A stretch of 14,783 nt of DNA from Pseudomonas sp. (GTDB lineage Bacteria > Pseudomonadota > Gammaproteobacteria > Pseudomonadales > Pseudomonadaceae): the NCBI GenBank assembly GCA_003488145.1, contig DNMQ01000275.1, forward strand, positions 1-14,783, read 5' to 3'. A program made the position numbers and the translations under genes. A model generated the notes under the pieces. The model was given only the letters and a program-made list of their open reading frames with translations, was not told where the DNA came from and searched no databases. Shown piece after piece: positions 1 to 6,466 of this stretch (positions are counted from its first letter, which is position 1; the number at the start of each line of letters is the position of its first letter).

Positions 1-33
1 GTGTGCGGGCTCAGCGATCTGAAGTAAGGCCAT
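1..33 (-). CDS. hscA: Fe-S assembly chaperone HscA, N-terminal fragment (partial)
   Basis: Only the first 11 codons are inside the window, reading MALLQIAEPAH from an ATG at position 33; the gene continues past the left edge. HscA is the specialised Hsp70 that, with HscB, helps move the Fe-S cluster from IscU to acceptor proteins by ATP hydrolysis. The call rests on the position directly after hscB in an isc operon and on the resemblance of these residues to the start of Pseudomonas HscA as I remember it. The ATPase domain is not visible. The ribosome binding site is weak (CAGACAGCC before the ATG). The gap to the hscB stop is 41 bases and holds half of a hairpin. Confidence 0.8.
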   Translation of the reverse strand, partial: MALLQIAEPAH

Positions 34-53
34 GGCTGTCTGACATCGCTCAC

Positions 54-76
54 AACCCCGGGCGCTGCGCGGGGTT
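54..76 (-). other. Intercistronic hairpin at the end of hscB
   Basis: An inverted repeat with 7-bp arms (AACCCCG at 54-60, CGGGGTT at 70-76) and a 9-base loop overlaps the hscB stop codon. No run of T follows on the minus strand, so it is unlikely to be a complete intrinsic terminator. It could affect mRNA stability or the relative output of hscB and hscA. Function is inferred only. Confidence 0.35.
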
Positions 77-596
77 AATCGTCGAGGCGCTCTTCGAGTT
101 GGCGCACTTCCTGGGTCAGCTTGTCGGGAAACTGCATGCGTCGAACCAAACGCTCAGCATCGGCACGCCGCTCAGAATCCTGCCAGATGCGGGCGAAATC
201 CTCGTTCAGCCCCTGCTGCGCCTGCTTCAAGCGCGACTTGAACGCCGCTACGCCATCCAGATCGGCCTGCTCATGGAGCTCTTCAAGCTCCTCGCGCCAA
301 TGCATCTGCTGCATGAGGAACGCGGGATCCTGAACAGTCGCTTCCAGTGGAACCTCATGCCCCTCGATGGCCAACAGATACCTTGCCCGGCGGCTCGGAC
401 TCTTGAGCGTCTGGTAGGCCTCATTGAGGTTGGCGGAGCGCTCAAGGGCCTGACGCTGCTCGCTTTCGCCAGCGTCGGCAAAGCGATCAGGGTGAACCTG
501 GCGAGCAAGCTCTCGATAGCGATCGGCAAGAGACGCGAGATCCAGCTCGAACTCGGGCTTCAACTCGAACAATGCAAAATGACAGGGAGTACCCAC
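75..596 (-). CDS. hscB: Fe-S cluster co-chaperone HscB
   Basis: HscB is the J-domain co-chaperone that delivers IscU with its nascent cluster to HscA and stimulates HscA's ATPase in the cytoplasm. From a GTG at 596 the protein has 173 residues, close to the 171 of E. coli HscB. It begins [10 protein letters not shown]. The J domain covers about residues 3-75 with the HPD signature at 35-37 (VHPDRFAD), and a C-terminal helical IscU-binding domain lies at about 90-165. I chose GTG because it matches the family N-terminus and GAGGAC sits six bases upstream. The frame stays open for 47 more codons upstream, but that stretch overlaps iscA and has no family resemblance. The iscA stop codon (TGA) forms part of this ribosome binding site, which suggests translational coupling. 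Confidence 0.95.
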   Translation of the reverse strand: MGTPCHFALFELKPEFELDLASLADRYRELARQVHPDRFADAGESEQRQALERSANLNEAYQTLKSPSRRARYLLAIEGHEVPLEATVQDPAFLMQQMHWREELEELHEQADLDGVAAFKSRLKQAQQGLNEDFARIWQDSERRADAERLVRRMQFPDKLTQEVRQLEERLDD

Positions 597-603
597 GGCG
601 TCC

Positions 604-927
604 TCAGATATTGAAGCTCTCGCCGCAGCCACACTCGCCACGAACGTTCGGGTTGTTGAACTTGAAGCCCTCGTTGAGCCCTTCGCGAACGAAGTCGAGT
701 TCCGTACCGTCGAGGTATACCAAGCTCTTGGGATCAATGATCACCTTGACCCCATGACTCTCGAACACCGAGTCTTCGGCTGCCGTTTCGTCGACGAACT
801 CAAGTACGTACGCCAAGCCAGAACACCCGGTCGTACGCACCCCGAGTCGCACACCTACACCCTTGCCTCGCCCGTCCAGCGAACGGCGAACGTGCTGGGC
901 TGCAGCGGGCGTCATGGTGATAGCCAT
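604..927 (-). CDS. iscA: Iron-sulfur assembly protein IscA
   Basis: IscA is an A-type carrier that binds iron or Fe-S clusters and passes them to apo-proteins, especially [4Fe-4S] proteins. The 107-residue protein has the usual family length, with the three conserved ligand cysteines at C35 ([10 protein letters not shown]) and C99 and C101 (GECGCGESF near the C-terminus). The start ATG at 927 has a strong AGGGAGG ribosome binding site. It lies 14 bases after iscU and 7 bases before hscB, in the normal isc operon order. Confidence 0.97.
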   Translation of the reverse strand: MAITMTPAAAQHVRRSLDGRGKGVGVRLGVRTTGCSGLAYVLEFVDETAAEDSVFESHGVKVIIDPKSLVYLDGTELDFVREGLNEGFKFNNPNVRGECGCGESFNI

Positions 928-941
928 CGCAACCTCCCTAT

Positions 942-1328
942 TTAAAGCAGACCTTTCTTTTCGCGGTAGTCACGCACAGCTGCCTTGATCGCATCTTCGG
1001 CGAGCACGGAGCAGTGAATCTTCACCGGCGGCAGCGCCAGCTCTTCAGCCAGCTGCGTGTTCTTGATGGTTTCCGCTTCTTCCAGGGTTTTGCCCTTCAT
1101 CCACTCGGTAGCAAGCGAGCTGGACGCGATGGCGGAGCCGCAACCATAGGTCTTGAACTTGGCATCTTCGATGACGCCCTGTTCGTTGACCTTGATCTGC
1201 AAACGCATCACGTCGCCACATGCCGGCGCACCTACCATGCCGGTACCGATGCTCGGGTCTTCAGCGTCGAACTTGCCGACGTTGCGCGGATTTTCGTAGT
1301 GGTCGATGACCTTGTCGCTGTATGCCAT
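942..1328 (-). CDS. iscU: Iron-sulfur cluster scaffold IscU
   Basis: IscU is the scaffold on which sulfur from IscS and iron are combined into a [2Fe-2S] cluster before HscB/HscA release it. It has 128 residues, typical for the family. The cluster ligands are visible: C37 and D39 (GAPACGDVM), C63 ([10 protein letters not shown]) and H105/C106 (KIHCS). The LPPVK motif recognised by HscA is at about residues 99-103. The ATG at 1328 is preceded by AAGAGGA. It follows iscS after 43 bases, a gap that holds a small hairpin. Confidence 0.98.
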   Translation of the reverse strand: MAYSDKVIDHYENPRNVGKFDAEDPSIGTGMVGAPACGDVMRLQIKVNEQGVIEDAKFKTYGCGSAIASSSLATEWMKGKTLEEAETIKNTQLAEELALPPVKIHCSVLAEDAIKAAVRDYREKKGLL

Positions 1329-1355
1329 GGTGCAATCCTCTTAGATCAGGCTGTG

Positions 1356-1370
1356 CGGCGCTTGACGCCG
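1356..1370 (-). other. Small hairpin between iscS and iscU
   Basis: CGGCG at 1356-1360 and CGCCG at 1366-1370 form a 5-bp stem with a 5-base loop right after the iscS stop. There is no T-tract. It may be a processing or stability element in the polycistronic mRNA, but a stem this short is also expected by chance in GC-rich DNA. Confidence 0.2.
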
Positions 1371-1371
1371 G

Positions 1372-2586
1372 TCAGTGGGCTTGCCACTCGACCTTGGAGA
1401 TGTCGACGCCGTCTTTGAACATGTCCCACAGGGGCGAAAGCTCGCGCAGCTTGGTGACGGCCTCGCAAACCTTCTGCGCTGCGTAGTCGATTTCCTCTTC
1501 AGTAGTGAACCGACCAAAGGTGAAACGGATGGAGCTATGCGCCAATTCGTCGTTACGACCCAGGGCACGCAGCACGTACGACGGCTCCAGCGAAGCGGAC
1601 GTACAGGCGGAGCCAGACGATACCGCCAGATCCTTGAGCGCCATGATCAGCGACTCACCCTCGACGTAGTTGAAGCTGAGGTTCAGATTGTGCGGTACAC
1701 GGGCGGTCAGGCTACCGTTCACATAAAGCTCTTCGAGATGCTCGACCTGCTTGTAGAAGCGATCACGCAGGGAGCGGACGCGCTCGTTCTCTTGGGCCAT
1801 TTCGTCTTTCGCGATACGAAAGGCCTCGCCCATGCCGACCAGCTGGTGCGTAGCCAGCGTACCGGAACGCATGCCACGCTCATGGCCACCGCCATGCATC
1901 TGTGCCTCAAGGCGGACGCGGGGCTTACGGCGAACATACAGCGCACCCACACCCTTCGGCCCATAGGTCTTATGAGCGGAGAAGGACATCAGATCGACCT
2001 TCATCTTCTCCAGATCGATTTCGACCTTGCCGGTCGACTGCGCCGCATCGACATGGAAAAGAATGCCGCGAGAACGGGTCAGCTCGCCGATGGCGGTGAT
2101 GTCGTTGATAGTGCCGATCTCGTTGTTCACGTGCATGACCGACACAAGAATAGTGTCGTCGCGCAGCGCAGCTTCGACCATCGCCGGCGTGACGATGCCA
2201 TCCTCGCCCGGCTCGAGATACGTAACCTCGAAGCCTTCGCGCTCGAGCTGGCGAGTGGTATCCAGTACCGCCTTGTGCTCGATCTTGGTGGTGACGATGT
2301 GCTTGCCCTTGGACGCATAGAAATGCGCGACGCCCTTGATGGCCAGGTTGTCCGACTCGGTTGCACCGGATGTCCAGACGATTTCGCGGGGATCGGCGTT
2401 GACCAGCTCAGCAACCTGACGGCGCGCATTCTCCACGGCTTCCTCGGCTTTCCAGCCAAAGGCATGAGAGCGCGACGCCGGATTGCCGAAGTTGCCTTCG
2501 TTGGTGAGGCACTCGATCATCTTGGCGGCAACACGCGGATCCACAGGTGTGGTCGCAGAGTAGTCCAGGTAAATCGGCAATTTCAT
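1372..2586 (-). CDS. iscS: Cysteine desulfurase IscS
   Basis: IscS is a pyridoxal-phosphate enzyme that converts L-cysteine to L-alanine and carries the sulfur as a persulfide to IscU and to tRNA thiolation enzymes. At 404 residues it equals E. coli IscS in length and begins with the same 19 or so residues ([19 protein letters not shown]). The PLP-binding lysine is in [10 protein letters not shown] (about K206), the PLP-stacking histidine is in KIEHKAVLD (about H104), and the catalytic cysteine is in [10 protein letters not shown] (about C328). The ATG at 2586 has AGGAG eight bases upstream. It lies 31 bases after iscR and is the second gene of the operon. Confidence 0.98.
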   Translation of the reverse strand: MKLPIYLDYSATTPVDPRVAAKMIECLTNEGNFGNPASRSHAFGWKAEEAVENARRQVAELVNADPREIVWTSGATESDNLAIKGVAHFYASKGKHIVTTKIEHKAVLDTTRQLEREGFEVTYLEPGEDGIVTPAMVEAALRDDTILVSVMHVNNEIGTINDITAIGELTRSRGILFHVDAAQSTGKVEIDLEKMKVDLMSFSAHKTYGPKGVGALYVRRKPRVRLEAQMHGGGHERGMRSGTLATHQLVGMGEAFRIAKDEMAQENERVRSLRDRFYKQVEHLEELYVNGSLTARVPHNLNLSFNYVEGESLIMALKDLAVSSGSACTSASLEPSYVLRALGRNDELAHSSIRFTFGRFTTEEEIDYAAQKVCEAVTKLRELSPLWDMFKDGVDISKVEWQAH

Positions 2587-2617
2587 TCAGATATCTCCTA
2601 TCAGGCAGTCGCCCTGC

Positions 2618-3109
2618 TCAATCGATGGCGGACGTTTCTATCTTGTCCATATGCGGCGAAGTGCCGCCAGCCTTGCGCATGTCTTGGCGCAGGGCGACCT
2701 GCTGCACGTCCTGGCGCTTGACCAGATCGGCCAGGCTGATGCCGCTGAGGAATTCATGAATCTGTTGGCTGAGGTCACACCACAGATGGTGAGTCAGGCA
2801 GGTATCGCCAGAGTGACAGCCGCCCAGACCTTGGCAACGCGTGGCATCGACCGACTCGTTCACAGCGTCGATGACCTGGGCGACCTGAATGCCGGCCATG
2901 TCGCGAGAAAGCTGATAGCCGCCGCCGGGCCCTCGCACACTGGTCACCAGGCTGCCGCGGCGCAGCTTCGCGAAGAGCTGCTCGAGATAGGAAAGGGAAA
3001 TACCCTGCCGCTCGGAAATATCGGCCAGGGAGACCGGCCCATGCTGCGCATGCAGCGCCAGATCGAGCATGGCGGTCACGGCATAACGGCCTTTGGTGGT
3101 TAATCGCAT
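2618..3109 (-). CDS. iscR: Fe-S cluster-sensing regulator IscR
   Basis: IscR is an Rrf2-family transcription factor. With its [2Fe-2S] cluster it represses the isc operon through type 1 sites, and it acts at type 2 sites even without a cluster. The protein has 163 residues from the ATG at 3109. A winged-helix DNA-binding domain covers about residues 1-80 ([10 protein letters not shown] at the start, [11 protein letters not shown] in the wing). The cluster ligands C92, C98 and C104 are present, with H107 after them (CLTHHLW). An in-frame upstream ATG at 3169 is rejected, because it lies in the promoter -35 region and the family begins at [11 protein letters not shown]. IscR is the first gene of the operon and should regulate itself through the adjoining operator. 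Confidence 0.97.
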   Translation of the reverse strand: MRLTTKGRYAVTAMLDLALHAQHGPVSLADISERQGISLSYLEQLFAKLRRGSLVTSVRGPGGGYQLSRDMAGIQVAQVIDAVNESVDATRCQGLGGCHSGDTCLTHHLWCDLSQQIHEFLSGISLADLVKRQDVQQVALRQDMRKAGGTSPHMDKIETSAID

Positions 3110-3140
3110 CGGTCTGCACCAAGCATTACGGTTTGGCGCA

Positions 3141-3169
3141 ATTATGCAATTCCCGAGTATTTGAGTCAA
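3141..3169 (-). promoter_or_regulatory. Sigma70 promoter of the isc operon
   Basis: On the minus strand TTGACT (plus positions 3164-3169) is followed by exactly 17 bases and CATAAT (3141-3146), close to the sigma70 consensus. Transcription should start near 3134, giving a leader of about 25 bases before the iscR ATG. The -35 hexamer lies inside the IscR operator, so bound holo-IscR would block RNA polymerase. Confidence 0.85.
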
Positions 3170-3173
3170 CTAT
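3149..3173 (-). promoter_or_regulatory. IscR type 1 operator
   Basis: The 25 bases read on the minus strand as ATAGTTGACT, five central bases (CAAAT), then ACTCGGGAAT. They fit the known IscR type 1 palindrome (ATA.YYGACT on one side, AGTCRR.TAT on the other) well in the left half and moderately in the right. The site covers the -35 box and most of the spacer of the iscR promoter, the expected place for feedback repression by [2Fe-2S]-IscR. Confidence 0.8.
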
Positions 3174-3198
3174 AAGACCTATTAATTCAGTAGGTCTT
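3174..3198. promoter_or_regulatory. Second 25-bp palindrome next to the IscR operator
   Basis: Perfect 8-bp arms AAGACCTA (3174-3181) and TAGGTCTT (3191-3198) flank 9 A/T-rich bases. Its length and spacing equal those of the adjoining type 1 site, and the two abut with no base between. On the minus strand it contains CCTACT, one base from the YYGACT half-site core. It may be a second, weaker IscR site upstream of the -35 box, or an operator for another dimeric regulator. The inverted repeat is certain; the ligand is inferred. Confidence 0.5.
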
Positions 3199-3214
3199 TA
3201 GTCTGGAACCACGC

Positions 3215-3236
3215 CCGGCCGGAGGCAGCGGGCCGG
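3215..3236. other. GC-rich hairpin between cysE and the isc promoter
   Basis: CCGGCC (3215-3220) and GGCCGG (3231-3236) pair around a 10-base loop in the gap between the cysE stop and the isc regulatory region. No T-run follows on either strand, so termination of cysE transcripts here would not be of the classical intrinsic type. A second imperfect hairpin (CGCAC/GTGCG, 3262-3276) covers the cysE stop codon. Read-through from trmJ-cysE into iscR is therefore possible. Confidence 0.3.
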
Positions 3237-3267
3237 CATGATACCAGCTGCTGCCAGCCCGCGCACT

Positions 3268-4044
3268 TCAGGTGCGGGCATCGCCAGCGTCGGACTTCAC
3301 TTCAACGAAGTCTTCTTCTCGCAGCTCCGGAAGGTCCTTGGCGCAATAATCGCTGCCCAGCGCCTTGAGCGCGCCACACATGCCCTCCAAGCGCTCCTCT
3401 ACGGCCTGAACATGATCCAGCAACTGCCCAATGGCTCGCGCGACGGGATCGGGCATATCCTCGCTGACGCCATAGGCGTCGAATCCGATCTTCTCGGCAA
3501 TGGCCTTGCGCTTGGCTTCCTGCTCATCGCTGGATTTGACGATCACCCGCCCCGGAATCCCAACCGCCGTCGCTCCCGGCGGCACTTCACGGGTAACCAC
3601 CGCATTAGAGCCGATCTTCGCGCCCGCGCCGACGGTGAACGGCCCAAGGATCTTCGCGCCGGCTCCCACGATTACACCATCTTCAAGCGTCGGATGGCGC
3701 TTGCCCTTATTCCAGCTGGTGCCACCGAGTGTCACGCCGTGATAGAGCGTCACGTCATCGCCAATTTCCGCGGTCTCGCCAATGACGATGCCCATCCCGT
3801 GATCAATGAAGAATCGCCGGCCAATCCTGGCACCCGGATGGATCTCGACCCCGGTCAGCCAGCGCCCCAGATTCGAGGACATCCGCGCAAGCCACTTGAA
3901 TTCATGCACCCACAGCCAATGGGACAGGCGATGAATCCAGATGGCGTGCAGCCCCGGATAACAAGTCAGAACTTCGAACGCATTGCGTGCCGCCGGATCG
4001 CGATGGAAAACGCTCTGAATGTCTTCGCGCATGCGTTCGAACAT
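3268..4044 (-). CDS. cysE: Serine O-acetyltransferase CysE
   Basis: CysE transfers acetyl from acetyl-CoA to L-serine, giving O-acetylserine, the carbon skeleton for cysteine. From the ATG at 4044 the protein has 258 residues. It belongs to the form lacking the long N-terminal helical domain of E. coli CysE. The left-handed beta-helix of hexapeptide repeats spans about 65-165. Key residues visible are H82 ([12 protein letters not shown]) and H117 ([10 protein letters not shown]), corresponding to the catalytic histidines of E. coli CysE, with Glu67 (VEIHPGA) where the E. coli enzyme has Asp. After the hexapeptide domain comes a charged tail of about 85 residues ending DAGDART. An in-frame TTG one codon earlier is possible. 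The ATG overlaps the trmJ stop by one base (TGATG), with GGAGAAG upstream, so the two are probably cotranslated. Confidence 0.95.
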   Translation of the reverse strand: MFERMREDIQSVFHRDPAARNAFEVLTCYPGLHAIWIHRLSHWLWVHEFKWLARMSSNLGRWLTGVEIHPGARIGRRFFIDHGMGIVIGETAEIGDDVTLYHGVTLGGTSWNKGKRHPTLEDGVIVGAGAKILGPFTVGAGAKIGSNAVVTREVPPGATAVGIPGRVIVKSSDEQEAKRKAIAEKIGFDAYGVSEDMPDPVARAIGQLLDHVQAVEERLEGMCGALKALGSDYCAKDLPELREEDFVEVKSDAGDART

Positions 4045-4820
4045 CAATCACTTCTCCGCTTGTGAGGCTCGCCGCGGGCAGCCTTTTGTGTCTCGGTGAG
4101 AATACCGCGCAGGATATTCATTTCCAGCTTGCTGATACCGCTGCGCCCGTAGAGCCGACGCAATCGGGGCATCAGATGCCTGGGCTTGGTCGGATCGAGA
4201 AAGCCGATATCCACCAGAGTCTGCTCAAGATGACCGAAGTAATTCTCCAGCTCGTCGACAGTCACGGGCTGGGCATCCAGCATCGCCGTGGTTTCCAGTT
4301 TTTCGACCTTGGTTGGCCGCCCCTCGGCGGCCAACCAGGCCATGCGCACCTCGTAGGTAAGCACCTGCACGGCAGCAGCGAGATTCAATGAACTGAACTG
4401 TGGATCAGACGGGATATGGACGTGGTACTGGCAGCGCTGCAACTCCTCATTGGTCAGCCCCGCGTACTCGCGACCGAATACCAATGCGACTTCGCCGCCC
4501 CCGGCAGACTGCTCCACGGAAACCGACGCGCACTCCCGAGGATCGAGCAACGGCCAGGGAATGCGCCGATCACGAGCGCTGGTTCCGAGCACCAGACTGC
4601 AACCAGCCAGCGCCTCTTCCAGCGTTGCAACGACCCGTGCACTATCGAGAATGTCGGTTGCACCGGACGCCCTGGCCACAGCGTTGGGACTCGGGAAATC
4701 CTCGGGATCGACCAATACCAGGCGCGAAAGCCCCATGTTCTTCATGGCGCGAGCCGCACCACCGATGTTGCCGGCATGACTGGTATTGACCAGCACGACA
4801 CGAATGTTCTGCAGCGACAC
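4044..4820 (-). CDS. trmJ: tRNA (Cm32/Um32) methyltransferase TrmJ
   Basis: TrmJ is a SPOUT-superfamily enzyme that uses S-adenosylmethionine to methylate the 2'-OH of nucleotide 32 in the anticodon loop of several tRNAs. From a GTG at 4820 it has 258 residues. The trefoil-knot SPOUT domain covers about 1-165, with [20 protein letters not shown] near the N-terminus, [15 protein letters not shown] and [12 protein letters not shown] at the SAM-binding knot. A C-terminal helical extension ends in [12 protein letters not shown]. An in-frame ATG at 4880 would add 20 residues, but the family starts at about [14 protein letters not shown], so I prefer the GTG. Its ribosome binding site (AGAGA) is weak. 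It is cotranscribed with cysE and divergent from suhB. Confidence 0.92.
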   Translation of the reverse strand: MSLQNIRVVLVNTSHAGNIGGAARAMKNMGLSRLVLVDPEDFPSPNAVARASGATDILDSARVVATLEEALAGCSLVLGTSARDRRIPWPLLDPRECASVSVEQSAGGGEVALVFGREYAGLTNEELQRCQYHVHIPSDPQFSSLNLAAAVQVLTYEVRMAWLAAEGRPTKVEKLETTAMLDAQPVTVDELENYFGHLEQTLVDIGFLDPTKPRHLMPRLRRLYGRSGISKLEMNILRGILTETQKAARGEPHKRRSD

Positions 4821-4934
4821 AATAATTCTCTGCTTGAAAGCGAGCAGAAAGCTTACAGGAAGCGGCTCCCGATCCGCCATCTGCCGCCCCCTGCAACCAC
4901 CACCGTGACGCTACATGCGCCGGCGCTTTCCTGA

Positions 4935-4940
4935 TAGAAT
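4935..4940 (+). promoter_or_regulatory. Probable -10 element of the suhB promoter
   Basis: TAGAAT at 4935-4940 lies 34 bases before the suhB start codon in the divergent trmJ-suhB gap. A weak -35 (TACATG, 4912-4917) sits 17 bases upstream. The match is good only for the -10 box. I could not pick out a convincing promoter for trmJ on the other strand. Confidence 0.4.
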
Positions 4941-4974
4941 TTCGCGCTTTCTTTAACGACCAGGTAATTGATCC

Positions 4975-5790
4975 ATGCAGCCCATGCTGAATATCGCGCT
5001 GCGCGCCGCCCGCAGCGCCGGCGAACTGATTGTCCGTTCCACCGATCGCCTGGATGCAATCTCGGTCAACGAGAAAGAAGCAAAGGATTACGTCACCGAG
5101 ATCGACAAGGCGGCCGAGCAGAGCATCGTTGCAGCGCTGCGCAAGGCCTATCCGAATCACGGCATCCTTGGCGAGGAAGGTGGACTGCTCGAAGGCAGCG
5201 GTGACGGCGCCGATTACCTGTGGATCATCGACCCGCTGGATGGCACGACCAACTTCGTGCGCGGCATTCCGCACTACGCCGTGAGCATCGCCTGCAAATA
5301 CCGCGGCCGTCTCGAGCATGCCGTCGTCCTGGATCCGGTCCGTCAGGAAGAATTCACCGCAAGCCGCGGCCGTGGCGCAGCCCTGAATGGCCGGCGCCTG
5401 CGCGTCAGCTCGCGCAAGAGCCTGGACGGCGCCCTCCTCGGCACGGGCTTTCCGTTCAAGGACGGCCAACTGGACAACCTGGACAGCTACCTGAACATGT
5501 TCCGCAGCCTGGTCGGCCAGACCTCCGGCCTACGTCGTGCCGGCGCCGCAAGCCTCGACCTGGCTTATGTCGCTGCAGGCCGCTTCGATGCGTTCTGGGA
5601 GTTTGGCCTTTCCGAATGGGACATGGCGGCAGGCGCACTGCTGATCCAGGAAGCCGGCGGCTTGGTGAGCGATTTCAGCGGCGGCCATGACTTCCTTGAG
5701 AAGGGTCAGATCGTTGCCGGCAACACCAAATGCTTCAAGGCGGTACTGACCATCATCCAGCCGCACCTGACACCTTCTCTCAAGCGCTGA
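4975..5790 (+). CDS. suhB: Inositol monophosphatase family protein SuhB
   Basis: SuhB hydrolyses inositol-1-phosphate with Mg2+ in vitro. In E. coli its main role is as an RNA polymerase-associated factor in rRNA transcription antitermination and rRNA maturation, and in P. aeruginosa it also affects virulence gene expression. The 271-residue protein has the family's metal site: E67 (ILGEEGG), D86 and D89 in WIIDPLDGTTNFV, and W215-D216 (SEWDMAAGALLI). The ATG at 4975 follows AGGT at a spacing of about 10 bases, and the N-terminus MQPMLNIALRAAR resembles E. coli SuhB. It is the only plus-strand gene in the first 11.9 kb and ends at a strong terminator. Confidence 0.96.
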   Translation: MQPMLNIALRAARSAGELIVRSTDRLDAISVNEKEAKDYVTEIDKAAEQSIVAALRKAYPNHGILGEEGGLLEGSGDGADYLWIIDPLDGTTNFVRGIPHYAVSIACKYRGRLEHAVVLDPVRQEEFTASRGRGAALNGRRLRVSSRKSLDGALLGTGFPFKDGQLDNLDSYLNMFRSLVGQTSGLRRAGAASLDLAYVAAGRFDAFWEFGLSEWDMAAGALLIQEAGGLVSDFSGGHDFLEKGQIVAGNTKCFKAVLTIIQPHLTPSLKR

Positions 5791-5805
5791 GAACGATAGC
5801 GGCAT

Positions 5806-5835
5806 AAAAAAACGCCCCAACGGGGCGTTTTTTTT
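5806..5835. terminator. Bidirectional intrinsic terminator between suhB and the glycine-zipper gene
   Basis: AACGCCCC (5811-5818) and GGGGCGTT (5822-5829) form a perfect GC-rich stem. It is preceded by a run of A (from 5806) and followed by a run of T (5828-5835), so it has a T-tract on both strands. It serves suhB from the left and the secD-secF operon from the right, which converge here. Confidence 0.95.
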
Positions 5836-5856
5836 GTTGCTGCACAATCGCTCAAC

Positions 5857-6390
5857 TCACTGCTGCGATAGCGACAACTGTCCATCCTGCACCGGGATCT
5901 GGCTACCCGGATCACGATCCATGCGTACGCGACCCACCTTGCCGGCGAGGTCGTACTTCACGTCGTAGCCGACGATCTTGTCGTGCGAATCGGTTACCGT
6001 GCTGCAACGTGTTTCGGTAGTGGTATAGGTGCTGCTGGCCTGCATGCGGCCCTGCACCTGATTGCCTGCATAACCGCCACCGACCGCACCGGCGACCGTC
6101 GCAATTTTCTTGCCGGTACCGCCACCAACCTGATTGCCGAGCAGGCCACCAACCACCGCACCCACTGCTGTACCTGCTATGCGATGCTGATCCTGCACTG
6201 GTTTCTGCCGAGTCACCGCGACATCCTTACAAACCTCTCGCGGAGTCCGAATGGTTTCCTTGATCGGCTCCACCGCCAGCACATCGGCGAATTTCGGCCC
6301 GCGATCAACCAGACTATAAGTAGCGAAAGCGCCGCCAGCCGTGGCGACCACCACTCCGAGCGCCGTACCGACCAACATGGACTTGTTCAC
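5857..6390 (-). CDS. Exported glycine-zipper 2TM protein of unknown function
   Basis: The 177-residue product has an N-terminal hydrophobic segment (about residues 5-25, a signal peptide or membrane anchor). After it, at about 70-113, comes an alternating glycine-rich stretch (GTAVGAVVGGLLGNQVGG and GAVGGGYAGNQVQG) typical of the glycine-zipper 2TM domain found in the Rickettsia 17-kDa antigen and SlyB-like envelope proteins. No lipobox cysteine follows the signal, so it does not look like a lipoprotein. Two cysteines, C54 and C129, flank the zipper and could form a disulfide in the periplasm. It starts at GTG 6390 with AGAGGAAG five bases upstream. It is the last gene after secF, matching the position of P. 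aeruginosa PA3819. Its function is not known to me. Confidence 0.85.
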   Translation of the reverse strand: MNKSMLVGTALGVVVATAGGAFATYSLVDRGPKFADVLAVEPIKETIRTPREVCKDVAVTRQKPVQDQHRIAGTAVGAVVGGLLGNQVGGGTGKKIATVAGAVGGGYAGNQVQGRMQASSTYTTTETRCSTVTDSHDKIVGYDVKYDLAGKVGRVRMDRDPGSQIPVQDGQLSLSQQ

Positions 6391-6410
6391 TGTGACTTCC
6401 TCTTCCTTCG

Positions 6411-6454
6411 GGCTGCGCCCGTTCCGCAGCCTTGGACTCCTTTAGGCTGCGGAA
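6411..6454 (-). other. Two mutually exclusive hairpins between secF and the glycine-zipper gene
   Basis: TTCCGCAGCCT (6422-6432) pairs with AGGCTGCGGAA (6444-6454) in an 11-bp stem. CGCAGCC (6425-6431), part of the same arm, could instead pair with GGCTGCG at 6411-6417 in a 7-bp stem. The two structures cannot form together in one RNA. Neither has a T-tract. The loop of the larger hairpin contains AAAGGAGT on the minus strand, like a ribosome binding site. It may limit read-through or protect the 3' end of secF mRNA; function is inferred. Confidence 0.55.
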
Positions 6455-6466
6455 GTTCGAAGAAGA

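Noticed and set aside
3..614. A 203-codon plus-strand open frame opposite hscB
   Set aside because: It is the complement of hscB, which has the HPD motif and operon context. No family resemblance is seen.
1375..2721. A 448-codon open frame on the plus strand opposite iscS and iscR
   Set aside because: It is the complement of two well-recognised genes in GC-rich DNA. The protein shows no domain, and iscS is unmistakable on the other strand.
3110..3169. An upstream ATG giving IscR 20 extra residues
   Set aside because: The extension would begin inside the -35 box of the mapped-by-sequence promoter, so it would not be transcribed, and the family begins at [11 protein letters not shown].
3215..3236. 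The CCGGCC/GGCCGG hairpin as a REP-type repeat
   Set aside because: I found no second copy in the window, and it does not match the Pseudomonas REP sequence I remember. A genome-wide count would be needed to call it a repeat.
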